A DNA stretch of 64,000 nt. It comes from Streptococcus troglodytae. GTDB taxonomy: Bacteria > Bacillota > Bacilli > Lactobacillales > Streptococcaceae. Where the stretch lies: positions 1,550,001-1,614,000 of the forward strand of contig NZ_AP014612.1 of NCBI RefSeq assembly GCF_002355215.1. The letters are read 5' to 3'. The notes beneath the pieces are model-generated. The model was not told the origin of the DNA. It searched no databases and was given only the letters and a program-made list of their open reading frames with translations. The number at the start of each line of letters is the position of its first letter. Positions within the stretch are counted from its first letter, which is position 1. The translations under genes and the position numbers were made by a program. This document shows, in pieces, positions 19,645 to 32,051 of this stretch.

Positions 19645-20623
19645 TTAGATATTTTTTAAGGAGTGATACATAATTGCTTTAATTGAATGTAAACGATTTT
19701 CTGCCTCTTGAAAAATAGTCTGGCTATGCTTTTGAAATACAGCATCTGTTATTTCAAGTTCTTTATAACCGTACCGCTCGTAAATTTCTCGGCCAATTTC
19801 AGTATTGAGATCGTGAAAAGCCGGCAAACAATGCAGAACAAGAGCATTGGGCTTTCTAACCCTATTAAGCAGAGCTTGATTGATCTGATAGGGCAGTAAT
19901 AAATCGATCCTTTCCTTAAAATCAACCTCTTCTCCCATGGATACCCAGACATCTGTGTAGAGAATATTAGTATCGGCAACAGCTGCAGTGTCATCAGTAA
20001 TTGTAATTAGCCCTTCTGTCTGATGCTTTTTAGCCAAATCTACAATTTCTGATTCAGGCTGCAGCTCTTTAGGTGCAATGATTTTAACATTGATCCCCAA
20101 AATAGCTGACGTCACAAGTAAGGAATTGGCAACATTATTACGGCCATCCCCTAGATAAGCTAAGGTCAGATCTTCAAATTTCCCAAAATGTTCTTTTATA
20201 GTCATAAAATCAGCAATCATCTGCGTGGGATGCCAAGTATCTGTCAAACCATTCCAAACAGGCACACCAGAAAACTCCGCTAAGAGCTCAACACTTTCTT
20301 GCTTAAACCCACGGTATTCAATACCATCAAACATGGTTCCTAAAACTTTAGCCGTATCAACAAGAGATTCTTTTTTCCCTAATTGGATGTCATCTTTCCC
20401 TAAATAAGACATATTCATTCCCAGATCTTGCCCAGCAACAGTAAAAGCACTCCTTGTTCTTGTAGAGGCTTTTTCAAAAATCAAAGCAATATTGAGTCCA
20501 TCCAAATACCGGTGTGGAATACGCTCCTTTTTAGTTTTTAAATCGCAGAGCGAGATTTATGAAGTCCTCTATCTCTTTCTTACTATAATCAATTTCTTTT
20601 AAAAATGATTTTGCTTTTGCCAT
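19645..20623 (-). pseudogene. argF: Ornithine carbamoyltransferase, frameshifted near the N-terminus
   Basis: OTCase makes citrulline from ornithine and carbamoyl phosphate. The carbamoyl phosphate motif STRTR, the HPTQ loop and the ornithine-site HCLPAF are intact. The proper start is ATG at 20623 (MAKAKSFLKEIDYSKKE, AAGGAG seven bases upstream). The frame breaks at two T5 runs, 20528-20532 and 20535-20539; one extra base in each restores [18 protein letters not shown] and about 326 residues. Both lesions are homopolymer contractions 7 bases apart, which favours a sequencing artefact. An ArgR box overlaps its promoter. Confidence 0.85.
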
Positions 20624-20654
20624 AAGTCATCTCCTTGAATTTTTATACTTAATT

Positions 20655-20680
20655 TTTACATTTTTATTCATATTTGTCAA
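20655..20680 (-). promoter_or_regulatory. argF promoter with ArgR box
   Basis: Minus-strand TTGACA (20675-20680) is followed at once by TATGAATAAAAATGTAAA (20655-20672), 15 of 18 matches to the ARG box consensus, sitting in the spacer and over the poor -10 (AAAAAT). Confidence 0.72.
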
Positions 20681-20769
20681 GAACAGCTTTAACTAAATTA
20701 GCTCTAAGCATTCAATATTACAAAATGGTAGCCAAATCATATCAAATTTCTAACTTCCAATCTTTTTAC

Positions 20770-20826
20770 TTGATTTATAAGCGAATGATGCTATAATTAA
20801 CGTATAAAGTTTGACCATTATTGACC
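20770..20826 (+). promoter_or_regulatory. clpE promoter and CtsR operator
   Basis: TTGATT (20770-20775), 16-base spacer, extended -10 TGCTATAAT. TTTGACCATTATTGACC (20810-20826) is the reverse complement of the CtsR heptad repeat with one mismatch and covers the expected start site, so CtsR would repress clpE until heat or protein stress. Confidence 0.85.
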
Positions 20827-20878
20827 ATTTCTTTAATGAGCAAATCTTGTATTCTATGACGAAAGGGGTATTTATATT

Positions 20879-23140
20879 ATGCTCTGTCAAAATTGTAATT
20901 TAAATGAAGCGACTATTCATCTATATGCTAATGTTAATGGTCAGCAAAAACAGATTGACCTTTGTCAAAATTGTTATCAAATTATGAAAACGGATCCTGA
21001 AAATGGGCCTTTAAATCATCTTTCACAACAAAATTCGTCATCCATCAATCCTTTCTTTGATGATTTCTTTGGCGATTTGAATAATTTTCGTGCCTTTAAT
21101 AATCAAGATCTGCCAAACACACCGCCAACACAAGCTGGCGGTGGCAATGGCAACGGAGGCAATAATCGCCGTCCCGGCGGACCGCAGCAACAGGCCTCCC
21201 AAAAGCCAAATGGGCTGCTTGAAGAATTTGGTATTAATTTAACCGAAATTGCGCGCAAGGGTGAAATTGATCCTGTTATTGGCCGCGATGAAGAAATCAC
21301 AAGGGTTATCGAAATTCTCAACCGTCGCACAAAGAATAATCCTGTTCTTATTGGAGAACCGGGTGTTGGTAAAACCGCTGTTGTCGAAGGACTGGCGCAA
21401 AAAATTGTTGATGGTGATGTTCCACAAAAATTACATGGAAAAAATGTCATTCGTCTGGATGTCGTCAGCCTCGTTCAAGGTACTGGTATTCGAGGCCAAT
21501 TTGAAGAACGGATGCAAAAGCTAATGGAAGAAATCCGTCAACGTCAAGATGTTATTCTTTTCATTGATGAAATTCATGAAATTGTTGGTGCTGGTTCTGC
21601 TGGCGATGGCAATATGGATGCCGGAAATATTTTAAAACCCGCTTTGGCACGCGGTGAGCTTCAACTTGTTGGTGCTACAACACTCAATGAATATCGGATT
21701 ATTGAAAAAGATGCCGCTTTGGAACGTCGGATGCAACCCGTAAAAGTTGATGAACCTAGTGTTGCAGAAACCATAACGATTCTTAAGGGTATTCAGCCCA
21801 AATATGAAGATTACCATCATGTAAAGTATACAGATGAAGCGATTGAAGCTGCTGCAAATCTTTCAAATCGTTACATTCAGGATCGTTTCTTACCTGATAA
21901 GGCTATTGATCTTCTGGATGAAGCTGGCTCTAAAATGAATTTAACACTTAACTTTGTAGATCCTAAAGAAATTGATCACCGTTTGGTTGAAGCCGAAAAT
22001 CTAAAAGCTCAAGCAACTCGTGATGAGGATTATGAAAAAGCAGCTTACTTCCGTGATCAAATTGCCAAATACAAGGAAATGCAATCCGCTAAACTTGACA
22101 AGGAGAATACTCCTGTTATTACAGAAAAAAATATTGAAGTAATTGTCGAGCAAAAGACCAATATTCCTGTTGGTGAATTAAAAGAAAAGGAACAATCACA
22201 ATTAATTCATCTTGCTGACGATCTTAAAACGCGTGTTATTGGACAGGATGCTGCTGTTGACAAAATTGCTAAAGCTATCCGCCGCAATCGTGTTGGACTA
22301 GGCACTCCAAATCGGCCAATTGGTTCTTTCCTTTTTGTCGGTCCTACTGGTGTTGGTAAAACAGAACTCTCTAAACAATTAGCTATTGAGCTTTTTGGTT
22401 CTGAAGATAGTATGATTCGTTTCGATATGAGTGAATACATGGAAAAACATGCTGTGGCTAAACTTGTTGGTGCACCTCCGGGATATGTCGGTTATGAAGA
22501 AGCTGGTCAGTTAACCGAAAAAGTTCGTCGCAATCCTTATTCATTGATCCTACTCGACGAAGTTGAAAAAGCTCACCCAGATGTCATGCATATGTTCTTA
22601 CAAGTACTTGATGATGGTCGTCTAACGGATGGACAAGGACGCACTGTCAGCTTTAAGGATACTATTATTATCATGACCTCAAATGCTGGTACAGGGAAAT
22701 CTGAAGCTAATGTTGGTTTTGGTGCCAGCCGAGAAGGCCGGACTAATTCTGTTCTAGGTGAATTGGGTAACTTCTTTAGCCCCGAATTTATGAACCGTTT
22801 TGATGGTATCATCGAATTTCAGGCTTTAAGCAAGGATAATCTTCTTCAAATTGTTTCTCTCATGCTTGATGATGTTAATCAGCGTTTAGCTGTTAATGCT
22901 ATTCACCTTGATGTAACTGATAAAGTTAAAGAAAAATTAGTTGATCTCGGTTATGATCCTAAAATGGGAGCAAGACCATTGCGTCGTACTATCCAAGAAC
23001 ATATTGAAGATGCTATTACGGATTTCTACTTAGAGCATCCTGATCAAAAAGAATTAAAAGCTATTATGACAAGCAGCGGCAAAATTGTTATCAGGGCTTC
23101 TAACAAAGTCGAAACGGTTACCAAAGCAGCTTCAGATTAA
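20879..23140 (+). CDS. clpE: ATP-dependent Clp protease ATPase ClpE
   Basis: HSP100 unfoldase that feeds ClpP. The 753-residue protein starts with the ClpE-specific zinc finger (CQNC, then CQNC about 24 residues later), a Gly/Asn/Gln-rich linker (about 70-105), the first AAA+ module (Walker A GEPGVGKT near 161), a UVR-like coiled-coil segment ([19 protein letters not shown]) and the second module (GPTGVGKTE near 488). It is transcribed alone from the CtsR-controlled promoter and followed by a terminator. Confidence 0.96.
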   Translation: MLCQNCNLNEATIHLYANVNGQQKQIDLCQNCYQIMKTDPENGPLNHLSQQNSSSINPFFDDFFGDLNNFRAFNNQDLPNTPPTQAGGGNGNGGNNRRPGGPQQQASQKPNGLLEEFGINLTEIARKGEIDPVIGRDEEITRVIEILNRRTKNNPVLIGEPGVGKTAVVEGLAQKIVDGDVPQKLHGKNVIRLDVVSLVQGTGIRGQFEERMQKLMEEIRQRQDVILFIDEIHEIVGAGSAGDGNMDAGNILKPALARGELQLVGATTLNEYRIIEKDAALERRMQPVKVDEPSVAETITILKGIQPKYEDYHHVKYTDEAIEAAANLSNRYIQDRFLPDKAIDLLDEAGSKMNLTLNFVDPKEIDHRLVEAENLKAQATRDEDYEKAAYFRDQIAKYKEMQSAKLDKENTPVITEKNIEVIVEQKTNIPVGELKEKEQSQLIHLADDLKTRVIGQDAAVDKIAKAIRRNRVGLGTPNRPIGSFLFVGPTGVGKTELSKQLAIELFGSEDSMIRFDMSEYMEKHAVAKLVGAPPGYVGYEEAGQLTEKVRRNPYSLILLDEVEKAHPDVMHMFLQVLDDGRLTDGQGRTVSFKDTIIIMTSNAGTGKSEANVGFGASREGRTNSVLGELGNFFSPEFMNRFDGIIEFQALSKDNLLQIVSLMLDDVNQRLAVNAIHLDVTDKVKEKLVDLGYDPKMGARPLRRTIQEHIEDAITDFYLEHPDQKELKAIMTSSGKIVIRASNKVETVTKAASD

Positions 23141-23142
23141 AG

Positions 23143-23167
23143 AAATCAGGTCTTTCCTGATTTTTTC
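23143..23167 (+). terminator. Terminator after clpE
   Basis: AAATCAGG / CCTGATTT stem, loop TCTTT, then a T run; three bases past the stop. Confidence 0.8.
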
Positions 23168-23250
23168 TTTTTATCACTAATTAGGCAAATATGGCTTTTT
23201 TTAGTATAATAAAAAGCGAATCTGACTGGTTAACAATTGAAGGAGATAAT

Positions 23251-23706
23251 ATGACAAACCATCCGACCTTTGGTAATAAATTAGAAAATGTTGATTACAA
23301 GACGCGCTATGGTGTTTATGCTGTTATTCCAAACAAAGATAAGACTAAAATCATTTTAGTACAGGCGCCCAATGGAGCTTGGTTTCTACCCGGCGGTGAA
23401 ATTGAAGCAGGTGAGAATCACTTAACAGCTTTAGAGCGAGAACTCATTGAAGAGCTAGGTTTTACGGCTGATATTGGCCATTATTATGGTCAGGCTGATG
23501 AATATTTCTACTCCAGTCATCGTGAAACCTATTTTTACAATCCTGCCTACCTTTATGAAGTCACCCAGTTTACACAGGTTGGTAAGCCTCTAGAAGATTT
23601 TAACCACTTAGCATGGTTTTCTATTGAGGAAGCAAAAAGTAAATTAAAACGAGGTAGTCATAAATGGGGAATTGATTGCTGGCAAAAAGACCAAGAGAAA
23701 AACTAA
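23251..23706 (+). CDS. Nudix hydrolase
   Basis: A 151-residue Nudix-fold pyrophosphohydrolase. The Nudix box GGEIEAGENHLTALERELIE with EELGF following fits G-x5-E-x7-REUxEExGU. The ATG at 23251 (MTNHPTFGN) has AAGGAG six bases upstream; an ATG 20 codons earlier lies over the likely -10 (TAGTATAAT). The substrate cannot be told from the sequence. Confidence 0.88.
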   Translation: MTNHPTFGNKLENVDYKTRYGVYAVIPNKDKTKIILVQAPNGAWFLPGGEIEAGENHLTALERELIEELGFTADIGHYYGQADEYFYSSHRETYFYNPAYLYEVTQFTQVGKPLEDFNHLAWFSIEEAKSKLKRGSHKWGIDCWQKDQEKN

Positions 23707-23772
23707 ATTAGGACAGCATTTCCGTAAAATTCATGCTATAATATTATTATGAATGGATACAGGAGGAAAAAC

Positions 23773-24075
23773 ATGAGATTAATCAATACGACTAGCAGTC
23801 ATCAACATTTAGTTAAAAATCAACTAAAACATACTGATGCTACACTCGTTGAAACTTATTCAGCTGGCAATACCGACGTTATTTTCACTCAAGCGCCTAA
23901 ACATTATGAACTTTTAATTTCAAACAAACATCGTGCTATCAAAGATAATGAAATTGAAACCATTCGAGAATTTTTCCTCAAGCGTAAAATTAATAAAAAT
24001 ATTGTTTTATTAGATCAATTAAAAACACTGCATACCGCAAACCTAATTGAGATTTCCATTCCAATAGCTGATTAG
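23773..24075 (+). CDS. DUF1827 protein
   Basis: A 100-residue cytoplasmic protein of unknown function found in streptococci and relatives (DUF1827). ATG at 23773 (MRLINTTSSHQ) follows a strong AGGAGG; the ATG 8 codons earlier lies at the transcript start. An extended -10 TGCTATAAT sits at 23734-23742. Nothing about its role is evident. Confidence 0.78.
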   Translation: MRLINTTSSHQHLVKNQLKHTDATLVETYSAGNTDVIFTQAPKHYELLISNKHRAIKDNEIETIREFFLKRKINKNIVLLDQLKTLHTANLIEISIPIAD

Positions 24076-24150
24076 AAATCATCTGAAACTTAGCACAGCT
24101 TCATTCTAATATTAATAGTTAAATAATTTGTTTTATCTTATCTGTCTGCT

Positions 24151-24336
24151 TTATACTCAATAAAAATCAATAGACTAGGCAGACAGCCGATGAATGTAGT
24201 GATTTTGTCTCTTGTCTCTTCGTCACAGCCAACTACAAACAAGCTTAAAAGGTCTCACAGATCCCTTTAAGGTGGAAATAAAGGCAGCAAAGCTAGGAGC
24301 ATTAGTAACAAACTTTTGGTTTTTGAAGGGTATTAA
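24151..24336. repeat. BOX-like intergenic repeat, long copy
   Basis: This gene-free stretch starts TTATACTCAATAAAAATCAA and ends TTTTTGAAGGGTATTAA, which are inverted relatives of each other. A shorter element with the same ends lies at 43957-44055. The ends match the start of streptococcal BOX-type repeats in general appearance. The rest of 24076-24408 holds the ileS terminator. Confidence 0.6.
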
Positions 24337-24348
24337 TTCATCTAGAAA

Positions 24349-24412
24349 GCAAAAAAAGACTTGAACTCATCATTCTCAAATTTTTGAGAACGAAAGAGCT
24401 CAGTCTTTTTAT
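24349..24412 (-). terminator. Terminator after ileS, probably bidirectional
   Basis: A long stem: outer AAAAAGACT / AGTCTTTTT and inner GTTCTCAAA / TTTGAGAA, with A and T tracts on both sides. The left T arm overlaps the ileS stop codon. Confidence 0.75.
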
Positions 24413-27201
24413 TTGCTTTCAAATCCTTGCCTAACAGCTTCAGGGAAATGGTTTTCTACAATAGCTGCACAATGATTACAAATTGTAACATGATAAGGGC
24501 GTTCTTTGACAGTTTCATCAATGCGGCGGCAACGGTCACAAACTTGACCCTGAGCATGTTCCACACTAAAGGCTACATCTTCAAAGACAAGTGCATTTTC
24601 CGGTGCTTGTTCTTGTGTCACTGTCAATTGTGACACAATAAGCAGTTGGGCAATGTTACTATCAAGAGCAGTCAGAAGCGTTTTAACTTCTTCACTAGCA
24701 TAGACAGTCAAATGAGCTTCTAATGATTTACCAATAATTTTAGCATGACGGGCTTCTTCAAGTGCTTTTTGTGCTTGATCACGCAGAGACATAAAAGCAC
24801 TCCATGTATCCAAAATTTCGTCTTGGTTGGCAAACTCTTGTGCTTCAGGCATTTCTGTTAACTGTACAAATGCTTCTTCTTCATGATCTAAATAAGACCA
24901 AATTTCTTCACTCGTATGCGGCAAAATCGGCGTCAATAGCTTAGTAATGTTCACCAAGATTTCGTAAAAGACCGTTTGCATTTGACGACGAGCTAAATCG
25001 TCTGCTGCTTCAATATAAACAACATCTTTAGCAAAATCGAGGTAAAATGCTGACAAATCAACAGTCACAAAATTAACAACAGCCTTATAGATAGCCATGA
25101 AATCATAATGGCTGTAGGCCCGATTAATCACTGCAACTAACTGATTAAATTTGATTATCATATATTTATCAACAGAACGAAGATCCTCAAAGGCAATCTT
25201 ATTGACATAAGGATTAAAATCAGTGGTATTAGCAATCAAAAAACGAAGGGTATTGCGGATTTTACGATAAGTTTCCGAAACCTGAGCTAAAATTTCCATA
25301 GATACACGAACATCACTATCGGTGTCGACAGAAGCTACCCAAAGGCGAAGAATTTCAGCACCATATTGCTTGGCAACATCATTTGGCGAAATAATGTTTC
25401 CTTTTGATTTAGACATCTTCTCACCCTTGCCATCCAGAACAAAACCTTGAGACAAGACTGATTTATAAGGTGCATGACCGTTAACAGCTACAGAAGTGAT
25501 CAGTGATGAATTGAACCAACCACGATATTGATCAGAGCCTTCAAGATAAAGGTCTGCAGGATAGCCTAAGTTTTCACGTGTATTGAGAACACCATTCCAA
25601 GATGATCCTGAATCAAACCAAACATCCATAATGTCATTTTCTTTAGTAAATTCACCATTTGGAGAGCCTGGATGAGTAAAACCTTCAGGAAGAAGTTCTT
25701 TAGCCTCACGTTGCCACCAAATGACTGAGCCGTGTTCTTCAAACAAATTGGCAACATGGTCTGTCACTTCTTTGGTCATAATGGCAGTGCCATCTTCTGC
25801 GTAGAAAATTGGAAGCGGAACACCCCAAGCACGTTGACGTGAAATAACCCAATCACCACGATCACGAATCATATTGTAAAGTCTCGTCTTACCCCAAGCA
25901 GGATAAAAATGAACCTTATCAATTTCATCAAGAATATCTTGACGGAATTTTGAAACAGAAGCAAACCATTGTGGGACTGCACGCCAGATAATTGGTTTTT
26001 TTGTTCGCCAGTCAAAAGGATAAGAATGCGTGATAACTTCTGATGCTAAAAGCAAATCACCTAGTTTTTCTTTCACTGTTGGCAAAACTTTGTCATAGAA
26101 CTGTCCTTCAAAATCAGGACCGGCATTTTCCATCATGATACCACGTTCGTTGACAGTGACAACAACATCTAAGCCATATTTAACTCCCACATTATAGTCA
26201 TCCTCACCAAATCCCGGCGCTGTATGAACAATCCCCGTACCAGAGTCAAGTGTAACATGATCCCCGTTCATGACGAATTCTTCTACATTATCATCCCATG
26301 GATGCGCTGTGACAATACGGTCAAGGTCAATACCTTTATGAGTCGCTAACACTTGAGGATTGTCCCAAGCAAAACGTTCTGCCAATTTTGGAAGAAGAGC
26401 TTGTGCTACGAGAAATTTACGTTCGTCATTAGCTGGTTTGACAACCACATAATCTATATCTGGACCGACTGTCAAACCACGAGATGCTGTAATGGTAAAT
26501 GGTGTTGTTGTCCAGACAACAATATAAGTATCTGTATCTAGAATGTCTTTACCATCTTTAACACGATTAGCATAGTAAAGGGAAGTTGAATCAATATCAT
26601 GATACTCAATCTCTGCTTCTGCAAGAGCTGATTCAGAAGACCAAGACCAATAAACCGGTTTAGCTCCACGATAAATATAGCCTTTGTCAGCCATAGCACC
26701 AAAGACACGAATTTGAGCAGCTTCATACTTAGGAACAAGTGTGATATAGGGATTCTCCCAATCTCCTGAGACACCTAAGCGTTTAAAGTCCTGACGCTGC
26801 TTATCAACTTGACTCAAAGCATACTGGCGACACATGTCTAAATAATCTGCTAAGTCAATTTCTTTACGTTTAACACCCTTTTTAGCAAGGACTTGTTCAA
26901 TAGGTAAACCATGTGTATCCCACCCCGGAATATAAGGTGCTCGAAAACCAGACATTGACTTGGAACGAATAATAATATCCTTTGAAATTTTATTAAGAGC
27001 ATGTCCTACATGGATATTTCCATTGGCATAGGGTGGTCCATCATGTAGGAAAAAAGCTGGTTTATTTGCATTTAATTCTTGACGTTTAGCATAAATATTA
27101 GCTTCATCCCATTGTTTTTGCCATTGTGGTTCTTTATTAGGAAGACCTGCACGCATTGGGAAGGCTGTTTTTCCGAGATTAAGCGTTTCTTTTAATTTCA
27201 T
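24409..27201 (-). CDS. ileS: Isoleucyl-tRNA synthetase
   Basis: Class I aminoacyl-tRNA synthetase of 930 residues, full length. The HIGH motif appears as [11 protein letters not shown] near residue 62, KMSKSKGN near residue 597, and the C-terminal zinc knuckle as CDRCRRID and CNHCAAI, so this is the bacterial-type enzyme with editing domain (WTTTPFT). Its leader contains a T-box riboswitch, so expression rises when tRNA-Ile is uncharged. Confidence 0.97.
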   Translation of the reverse strand: MKLKETLNLGKTAFPMRAGLPNKEPQWQKQWDEANIYAKRQELNANKPAFFLHDGPPYANGNIHVGHALNKISKDIIIRSKSMSGFRAPYIPGWDTHGLPIEQVLAKKGVKRKEIDLADYLDMCRQYALSQVDKQRQDFKRLGVSGDWENPYITLVPKYEAAQIRVFGAMADKGYIYRGAKPVYWSWSSESALAEAEIEYHDIDSTSLYYANRVKDGKDILDTDTYIVVWTTTPFTITASRGLTVGPDIDYVVVKPANDERKFLVAQALLPKLAERFAWDNPQVLATHKGIDLDRIVTAHPWDDNVEEFVMNGDHVTLDSGTGIVHTAPGFGEDDYNVGVKYGLDVVVTVNERGIMMENAGPDFEGQFYDKVLPTVKEKLGDLLLASEVITHSYPFDWRTKKPIIWRAVPQWFASVSKFRQDILDEIDKVHFYPAWGKTRLYNMIRDRGDWVISRQRAWGVPLPIFYAEDGTAIMTKEVTDHVANLFEEHGSVIWWQREAKELLPEGFTHPGSPNGEFTKENDIMDVWFDSGSSWNGVLNTRENLGYPADLYLEGSDQYRGWFNSSLITSVAVNGHAPYKSVLSQGFVLDGKGEKMSKSKGNIISPNDVAKQYGAEILRLWVASVDTDSDVRVSMEILAQVSETYRKIRNTLRFLIANTTDFNPYVNKIAFEDLRSVDKYMIIKFNQLVAVINRAYSHYDFMAIYKAVVNFVTVDLSAFYLDFAKDVVYIEAADDLARRQMQTVFYEILVNITKLLTPILPHTSEEIWSYLDHEEEAFVQLTEMPEAQEFANQDEILDTWSAFMSLRDQAQKALEEARHAKIIGKSLEAHLTVYASEEVKTLLTALDSNIAQLLIVSQLTVTQEQAPENALVFEDVAFSVEHAQGQVCDRCRRIDETVKERPYHVTICNHCAAIVENHFPEAVRQGFESK

Positions 27202-27259
27202 GACAACTCCTTATAATATAATGATGTTTTGCTTTGGAATTAGGAATGAGGGAATTCAT

Positions 27260-27565
27260 TCACTATAGACTTAAATCAATAAAAAGAACTTCCATCAAAG
27301 GACGAAAGCTCGTGGTACCACCTTAATTCAGAAAGTTCTAAAAAATTTTTCTTAGCCCAAGCAGTGACTCAAGATAGCAAAACTATCAAGAGGAACTAAC
27401 GCAGGATAAGGAAAACTTATTGGAATTTCCCTCTTTAGATTCGTAAGGTGAATCTAGCCACCTTCTATCCTAGAAAATCAGATAGAAACAAACAAAATGA
27501 TAAGCTTCAATTAAGGGAGCATAGGTCTTACACCATCACCTATTCGCTAAATCTATTAATCAAGC
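27260..27565 (-). promoter_or_regulatory. T-box riboswitch of ileS
   Basis: The minus-strand leader contains the T-box core AAGGTGGTACCACG (complement at 27311-27324). Stem I candidate: AAGCTTGATTAA near 27560 pairs with TTAATTGAAGCTT near 27505. The terminator pairs AGAACTT with AAGTTCT and ends in T5 (about 27282-27340). The specifier triplet was not placed with certainty; an isoleucine codon is expected from the downstream gene. Confidence 0.88.
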
Positions 27566-27576
27566 TTGTGTTTTTG

Positions 27577-28392
27577 TTATTCGTTAATATTTAATTTAAA
27601 AGTCTGTGTTTCATTCAAATTTGGTTGCTCAGCCGCTGACTCATTTACTTTTGTTTCATCAGCTGCCTCGATAATAAGAGGCTGTTGATCATCAACTGTA
27701 GACTGACCAGCTTTTGTCTCTTCCAGTTCTTTATTACTTTCAGAAACACGACGATGCAATTCTTCCATTTCCTCTGGCGTAAATTGACGTGTCACCTCAA
27801 TAGGTTCAGTATCAGCAGCATCTGGAACATGTTCACCTAAAACTTGCTCTACGACTTCTTTGAAAGCAGCATCTGAATTCTGTAAATAAACAGCAGTTGG
27901 TTGAAGTAACTCTGTCCATTCTGGAGAATTTGCAAGTGTTAACTGACCCTCTACTACAGATAAAAGATGTTGATGGAAGACACGGCTTTGACGTTTTAAT
28001 TCTTCTGTCTCAACTGCAATACGTTTAGCTTCATCTGTTGCATCGCGAAGAATCTGATTAGCTTTTGATTTAGCTGCATCAACTAATTGTTGTGACTCAT
28101 AAGTAGCTTTGTTAAGAATGTTAGTTGATTCAGTATTGGCTGATGATTTCACTTTTTCAGCTGTTTCTTGAGCCAAAATAACTGATTGACTAAGAGATTC
28201 CTTCATTTCATCAAAATAGCCTAATTTATCCTCCAACTCTTTGATACGGTTATCTTTCTCACGATTAGTACGTACCAGTTCTTCATAATCATCAACCACA
28301 ATATCCAAGAATTCTTCCACTTCTTGAGTATTGTAACCAAACATTTTTGTCCCAAATGTTTTATCTTTAATTTCAAGTGCTGTAATTGCCAT
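27577..28392 (-). CDS. divIVA: Cell division protein DivIVA
   Basis: Membrane-curvature-binding coiled-coil scaffold that marks septa and poles in streptococci. The 271-residue protein starts MAITALEIKDKTFGTKMFGYNTQEVEEFLD compressed to the typical N-terminal lipid-binding domain (about 1-60), then long coiled coil (65-200) and an acidic Gln/Glu-rich tail. ATG at 28392 has AAGGAG six bases upstream; an ATG 11 codons earlier lies within the end of ylmH. Last gene of the ftsA-ftsZ-yggS-sepF-ylmG-ylmH-divIVA cluster. Confidence 0.94.
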   Translation of the reverse strand: MAITALEIKDKTFGTKMFGYNTQEVEEFLDIVVDDYEELVRTNREKDNRIKELEDKLGYFDEMKESLSQSVILAQETAEKVKSSANTESTNILNKATYESQQLVDAAKSKANQILRDATDEAKRIAVETEELKRQSRVFHQHLLSVVEGQLTLANSPEWTELLQPTAVYLQNSDAAFKEVVEQVLGEHVPDAADTEPIEVTRQFTPEEMEELHRRVSESNKELEETKAGQSTVDDQQPLIIEAADETKVNESAAEQPNLNETQTFKLNINE

Positions 28393-28402
28393 TCTATTCT
28401 CC

Positions 28403-29190
28403 TTATTTATGTGTGATTCGATCAATTATTAATTTATGCTTTCCGCCTTTTGAAAGGCCATTGTCTCTACTGATAGTAAATCTGCCATAACCCCTAACAC
28501 TAATTAAATCACCAATGTCAACCACATAAGAGACTTTTGGTTGAACTAAGTAATTTAATTTGACTTTTTCGCTTTCGATTAATTGATTTGCTTTTCTTCT
28601 TGATAATTTTAAAACGGCTGCAATAATTTTATCCAGACGCATACTTGATACCAAGACATTCATTTCTCTAATGTGAGATTGACTTGTTAATTGTCTTTCA
28701 AAAGGAATTTCTTCAAAAACAACTGCGGCTTTCCCTATTTTAGTAACCTGTGCGTTAAGGTAGGAGACCATTGTTTTTCAATAAAAACCTGAGCACGATT
28801 TCCTTGAACGATAATATCACCTAAAAGATAACGTTCAATACCCAATCTATTAATCAGGGTTCCCAAAATCTGAGAATGTGTTAGCTGATTAAACTTACTG
28901 TTATAGTTAATCTCTAACAGACTAATATGAAAGTCTGCTATATTTAACTCATAATAAGCTGGTGCTATTAACAAACGAGCATTTTCAGAAGATATAAAGT
29001 CAGAGCTTTGATAGACCTGTAGTTTTGTTTGACCTAAGATACTTTTCATCACTGTAATCTGTCTAGGATTTAAGAATTCTGTGACATAAAAGCTATAAGT
29101 ATCCTCTACTTGTTTGATCAGATCATACGTTTTTTCAATTACTTCCTGTTCTTCTGCTCTAAAATGTTGATAAATATCTTGCTTTGTCAT
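28403..29190 (-). pseudogene. ylmH: YlmH S4-domain RNA-binding protein, frameshifted
   Basis: YlmH is an S4-domain protein acting on stalled ribosomal complexes and conserved beside divIVA. Two pieces are seen: an N-terminal part (151 residues from ATG 29190) and a C-terminal part with the S4 domain MRLDKIIAAVLKLSRRKANQ. They meet at a T5 run (28774-28778); one extra A makes QVFIEKTMVSYLNAQVTKIG and about 262 residues, the family length. Single homopolymer contraction, probably a sequencing artefact. Confidence 0.85.
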
Positions 29191-29195
29191 CGTTT

Positions 29196-29456
29196 TTAAA
29201 TAAGCAAAAGAAATAAGAAACGTTTTAATAACTGCAAAAGCAACAGAATAACAATAATCGTAAAATCCAGTCCAGCAAATTGAAAATTAAAACGTTTAAA
29301 AGGCTTTACAATCGGCTCCACAATATCAACCAAACGTTTTCCAAGCCAATTATCATAAGCATTAGGAAACCAAGACAAGAGAGCATAAATTACTAGCAAA
29401 AAGGAATAAATATCAACTACTCTTGCTAGAATAAGTACAACATATGCCATAACCAT
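29196..29456 (-). CDS. ylmG: YggT/YlmG family membrane protein
   Basis: A small protein of 86 residues with two hydrophobic segments (about 4-25 and 63-84) and a central amphipathic loop with SWFPNAYDNWLGK and VEPIVKPFKRF. YlmG is conserved in the division cluster, with a suggested role in membrane or nucleoid organisation; the biochemical function is unknown. Its ATG overlaps the sepF stop by one base; the second Met two codons in is an alternative start. Confidence 0.88.
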   Translation of the reverse strand: MVMAYVVLILARVVDIYSFLLVIYALLSWFPNAYDNWLGKRLVDIVEPIVKPFKRFNFQFAGLDFTIIVILLLLQLLKRFLFLLLI

Positions 29457-30036
29457 TAACGTCTCTTCATATCGTAGTTAAAGCTAACATCTTGTCCATT
29501 TGCAGCAAGAGTCATCTCCTCAGCATCAACAATAACATTTATTGGTGTTAAAAGATACATTGAAGCCCCAACTTTTTGTAGATTTCCTGCTAAAACTTTA
29601 CTCGCACCATCAATGAAATCTAAACAACGACGTGCTTGTGCTTCCAACATATATTGGAAATCAATCAAAACACATTCATTTCTAATCAACAAATCAACAA
29701 TTTCTTCAGCATCTTCATATTTACGAGGGAGTTTAAGAGCGATTGTTGTTTTTCTTGGGCAGGCTGTTGATTATGAGATTGGCGGCGTGTTGGAAGTGAG
29801 TGAATATTTTCCTCTCCAGAACGACGATTCTGTCCAGACTGTGCTTGCTGCTGACTTGGTCTGGAGGCTGATTGGTGGTATTGGTGACTTTGAGCATTTT
29901 GCTGTTGCTGCTGACTAGCAGGTTGAGCAGCATCTTGCTGCCGTTTAACAGGCGCAACAACAGGCTCTTCTACTTCACTGACCTCATCAGTATCGAAGTA
30001 GGAAATAATTTTGTTAAAGCTATCTCTAAGTGCCAT
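29456..30036 (-). pseudogene. sepF: Cell division protein SepF, frameshifted
   Basis: SepF tethers FtsZ to the membrane. From ATG at 30036 (MALRDSFNKIISYF amphipathic helix) it runs through a Gln/Ser-rich linker to QEK, where a T5 run (29749-29753) breaks the frame. One extra A gives [20 protein letters not shown] and joins the C-terminal SepF fold ([14 protein letters not shown] and [10 protein letters not shown]), about 193 residues in all. Likely intact in the organism. Lies 13 bases after yggS. Confidence 0.88.
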
Positions 30037-30049
30037 ATGTATCTCCATT

Positions 30050-30721
30050 TCATTTAAAGAATGCACTGCCAATTCTGACAAAGGTTGAGCCATTTTGAAT
30101 AGCAATCGGAAAATCGCCACTCATCCCCATACTCAAATCATCAAAAGGCATATTCTTCAGTTTTCTTTCTTTTAAATTCTTTCTCAACGCATTCGTTTTT
30201 TGAAAAATATCAGTTAACTCTTGTTCGGAAGCATCTATTGGAGCCATCGTCATTAAACCGATAACCTTAATCTTATCAAAATTTTGAATTTCTTCAAGTG
30301 CCTTGTCAACTTCTGATAGTCTGAATCCATGTTTGCTTGCTTCTTCAGAAATATTGACTTGTAAAAAGCACTTTATTTGATGATCTGCACGCTTTTGAAT
30401 TTCAGCAGCTAATTTTACAGAATCAAGCGCATGGAAGTAGTCGACAAAATTAATCACGTCCTTAACCTTACGACGCTGCAAACTTCCAATCAGATGCCAA
30501 GTTAAATCGTAAGCTCTTAAAGCATGATATTTATCGAGAAACTTATCAACACGATTTTCAGCAATGTGCTTAACCCCAGCTTTAACAAGTTTTTCAGCTG
30601 TATCACTGTCTACATATTTTGTCACTGCAATGACAGTAACATCATCCTTACTGCGTCCTGACTTTTGAGCATAGGCTGCAACTTCTTGAAAAACGCGTTC
30701 TTTATTTGCTTGTAAATCCAT
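30050..30721 (-). CDS. yggS: YggS family PLP homeostasis protein
   Basis: A 223-residue single-domain PLP-binding protein of the YggS/PROSC type. The PLP lysine is in VIAVTKYVDSD near residue 36; HLIGSLQRRKV and FLQVNISEEASKHGF are family signatures. It has no known catalytic activity and buffers free PLP. It lies two bases after ftsZ in the division cluster, a conserved place. Confidence 0.92.
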   Translation of the reverse strand: MDLQANKERVFQEVAAYAQKSGRSKDDVTVIAVTKYVDSDTAEKLVKAGVKHIAENRVDKFLDKYHALRAYDLTWHLIGSLQRRKVKDVINFVDYFHALDSVKLAAEIQKRADHQIKCFLQVNISEEASKHGFRLSEVDKALEEIQNFDKIKVIGLMTMAPIDASEQELTDIFQKTNALRKNLKERKLKNMPFDDLSMGMSGDFPIAIQNGSTFVRIGSAFFK

Positions 30722-30723
30722 TA

Positions 30724-32040
<1,317 letters not shown>

Positions 32041-32051
32041 TCACTTTAATT

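Noticed and set aside
28403..29190. Two separate small genes in place of ylmH
   Set aside because: The second piece has no ribosome site and the joined product matches one YlmH.
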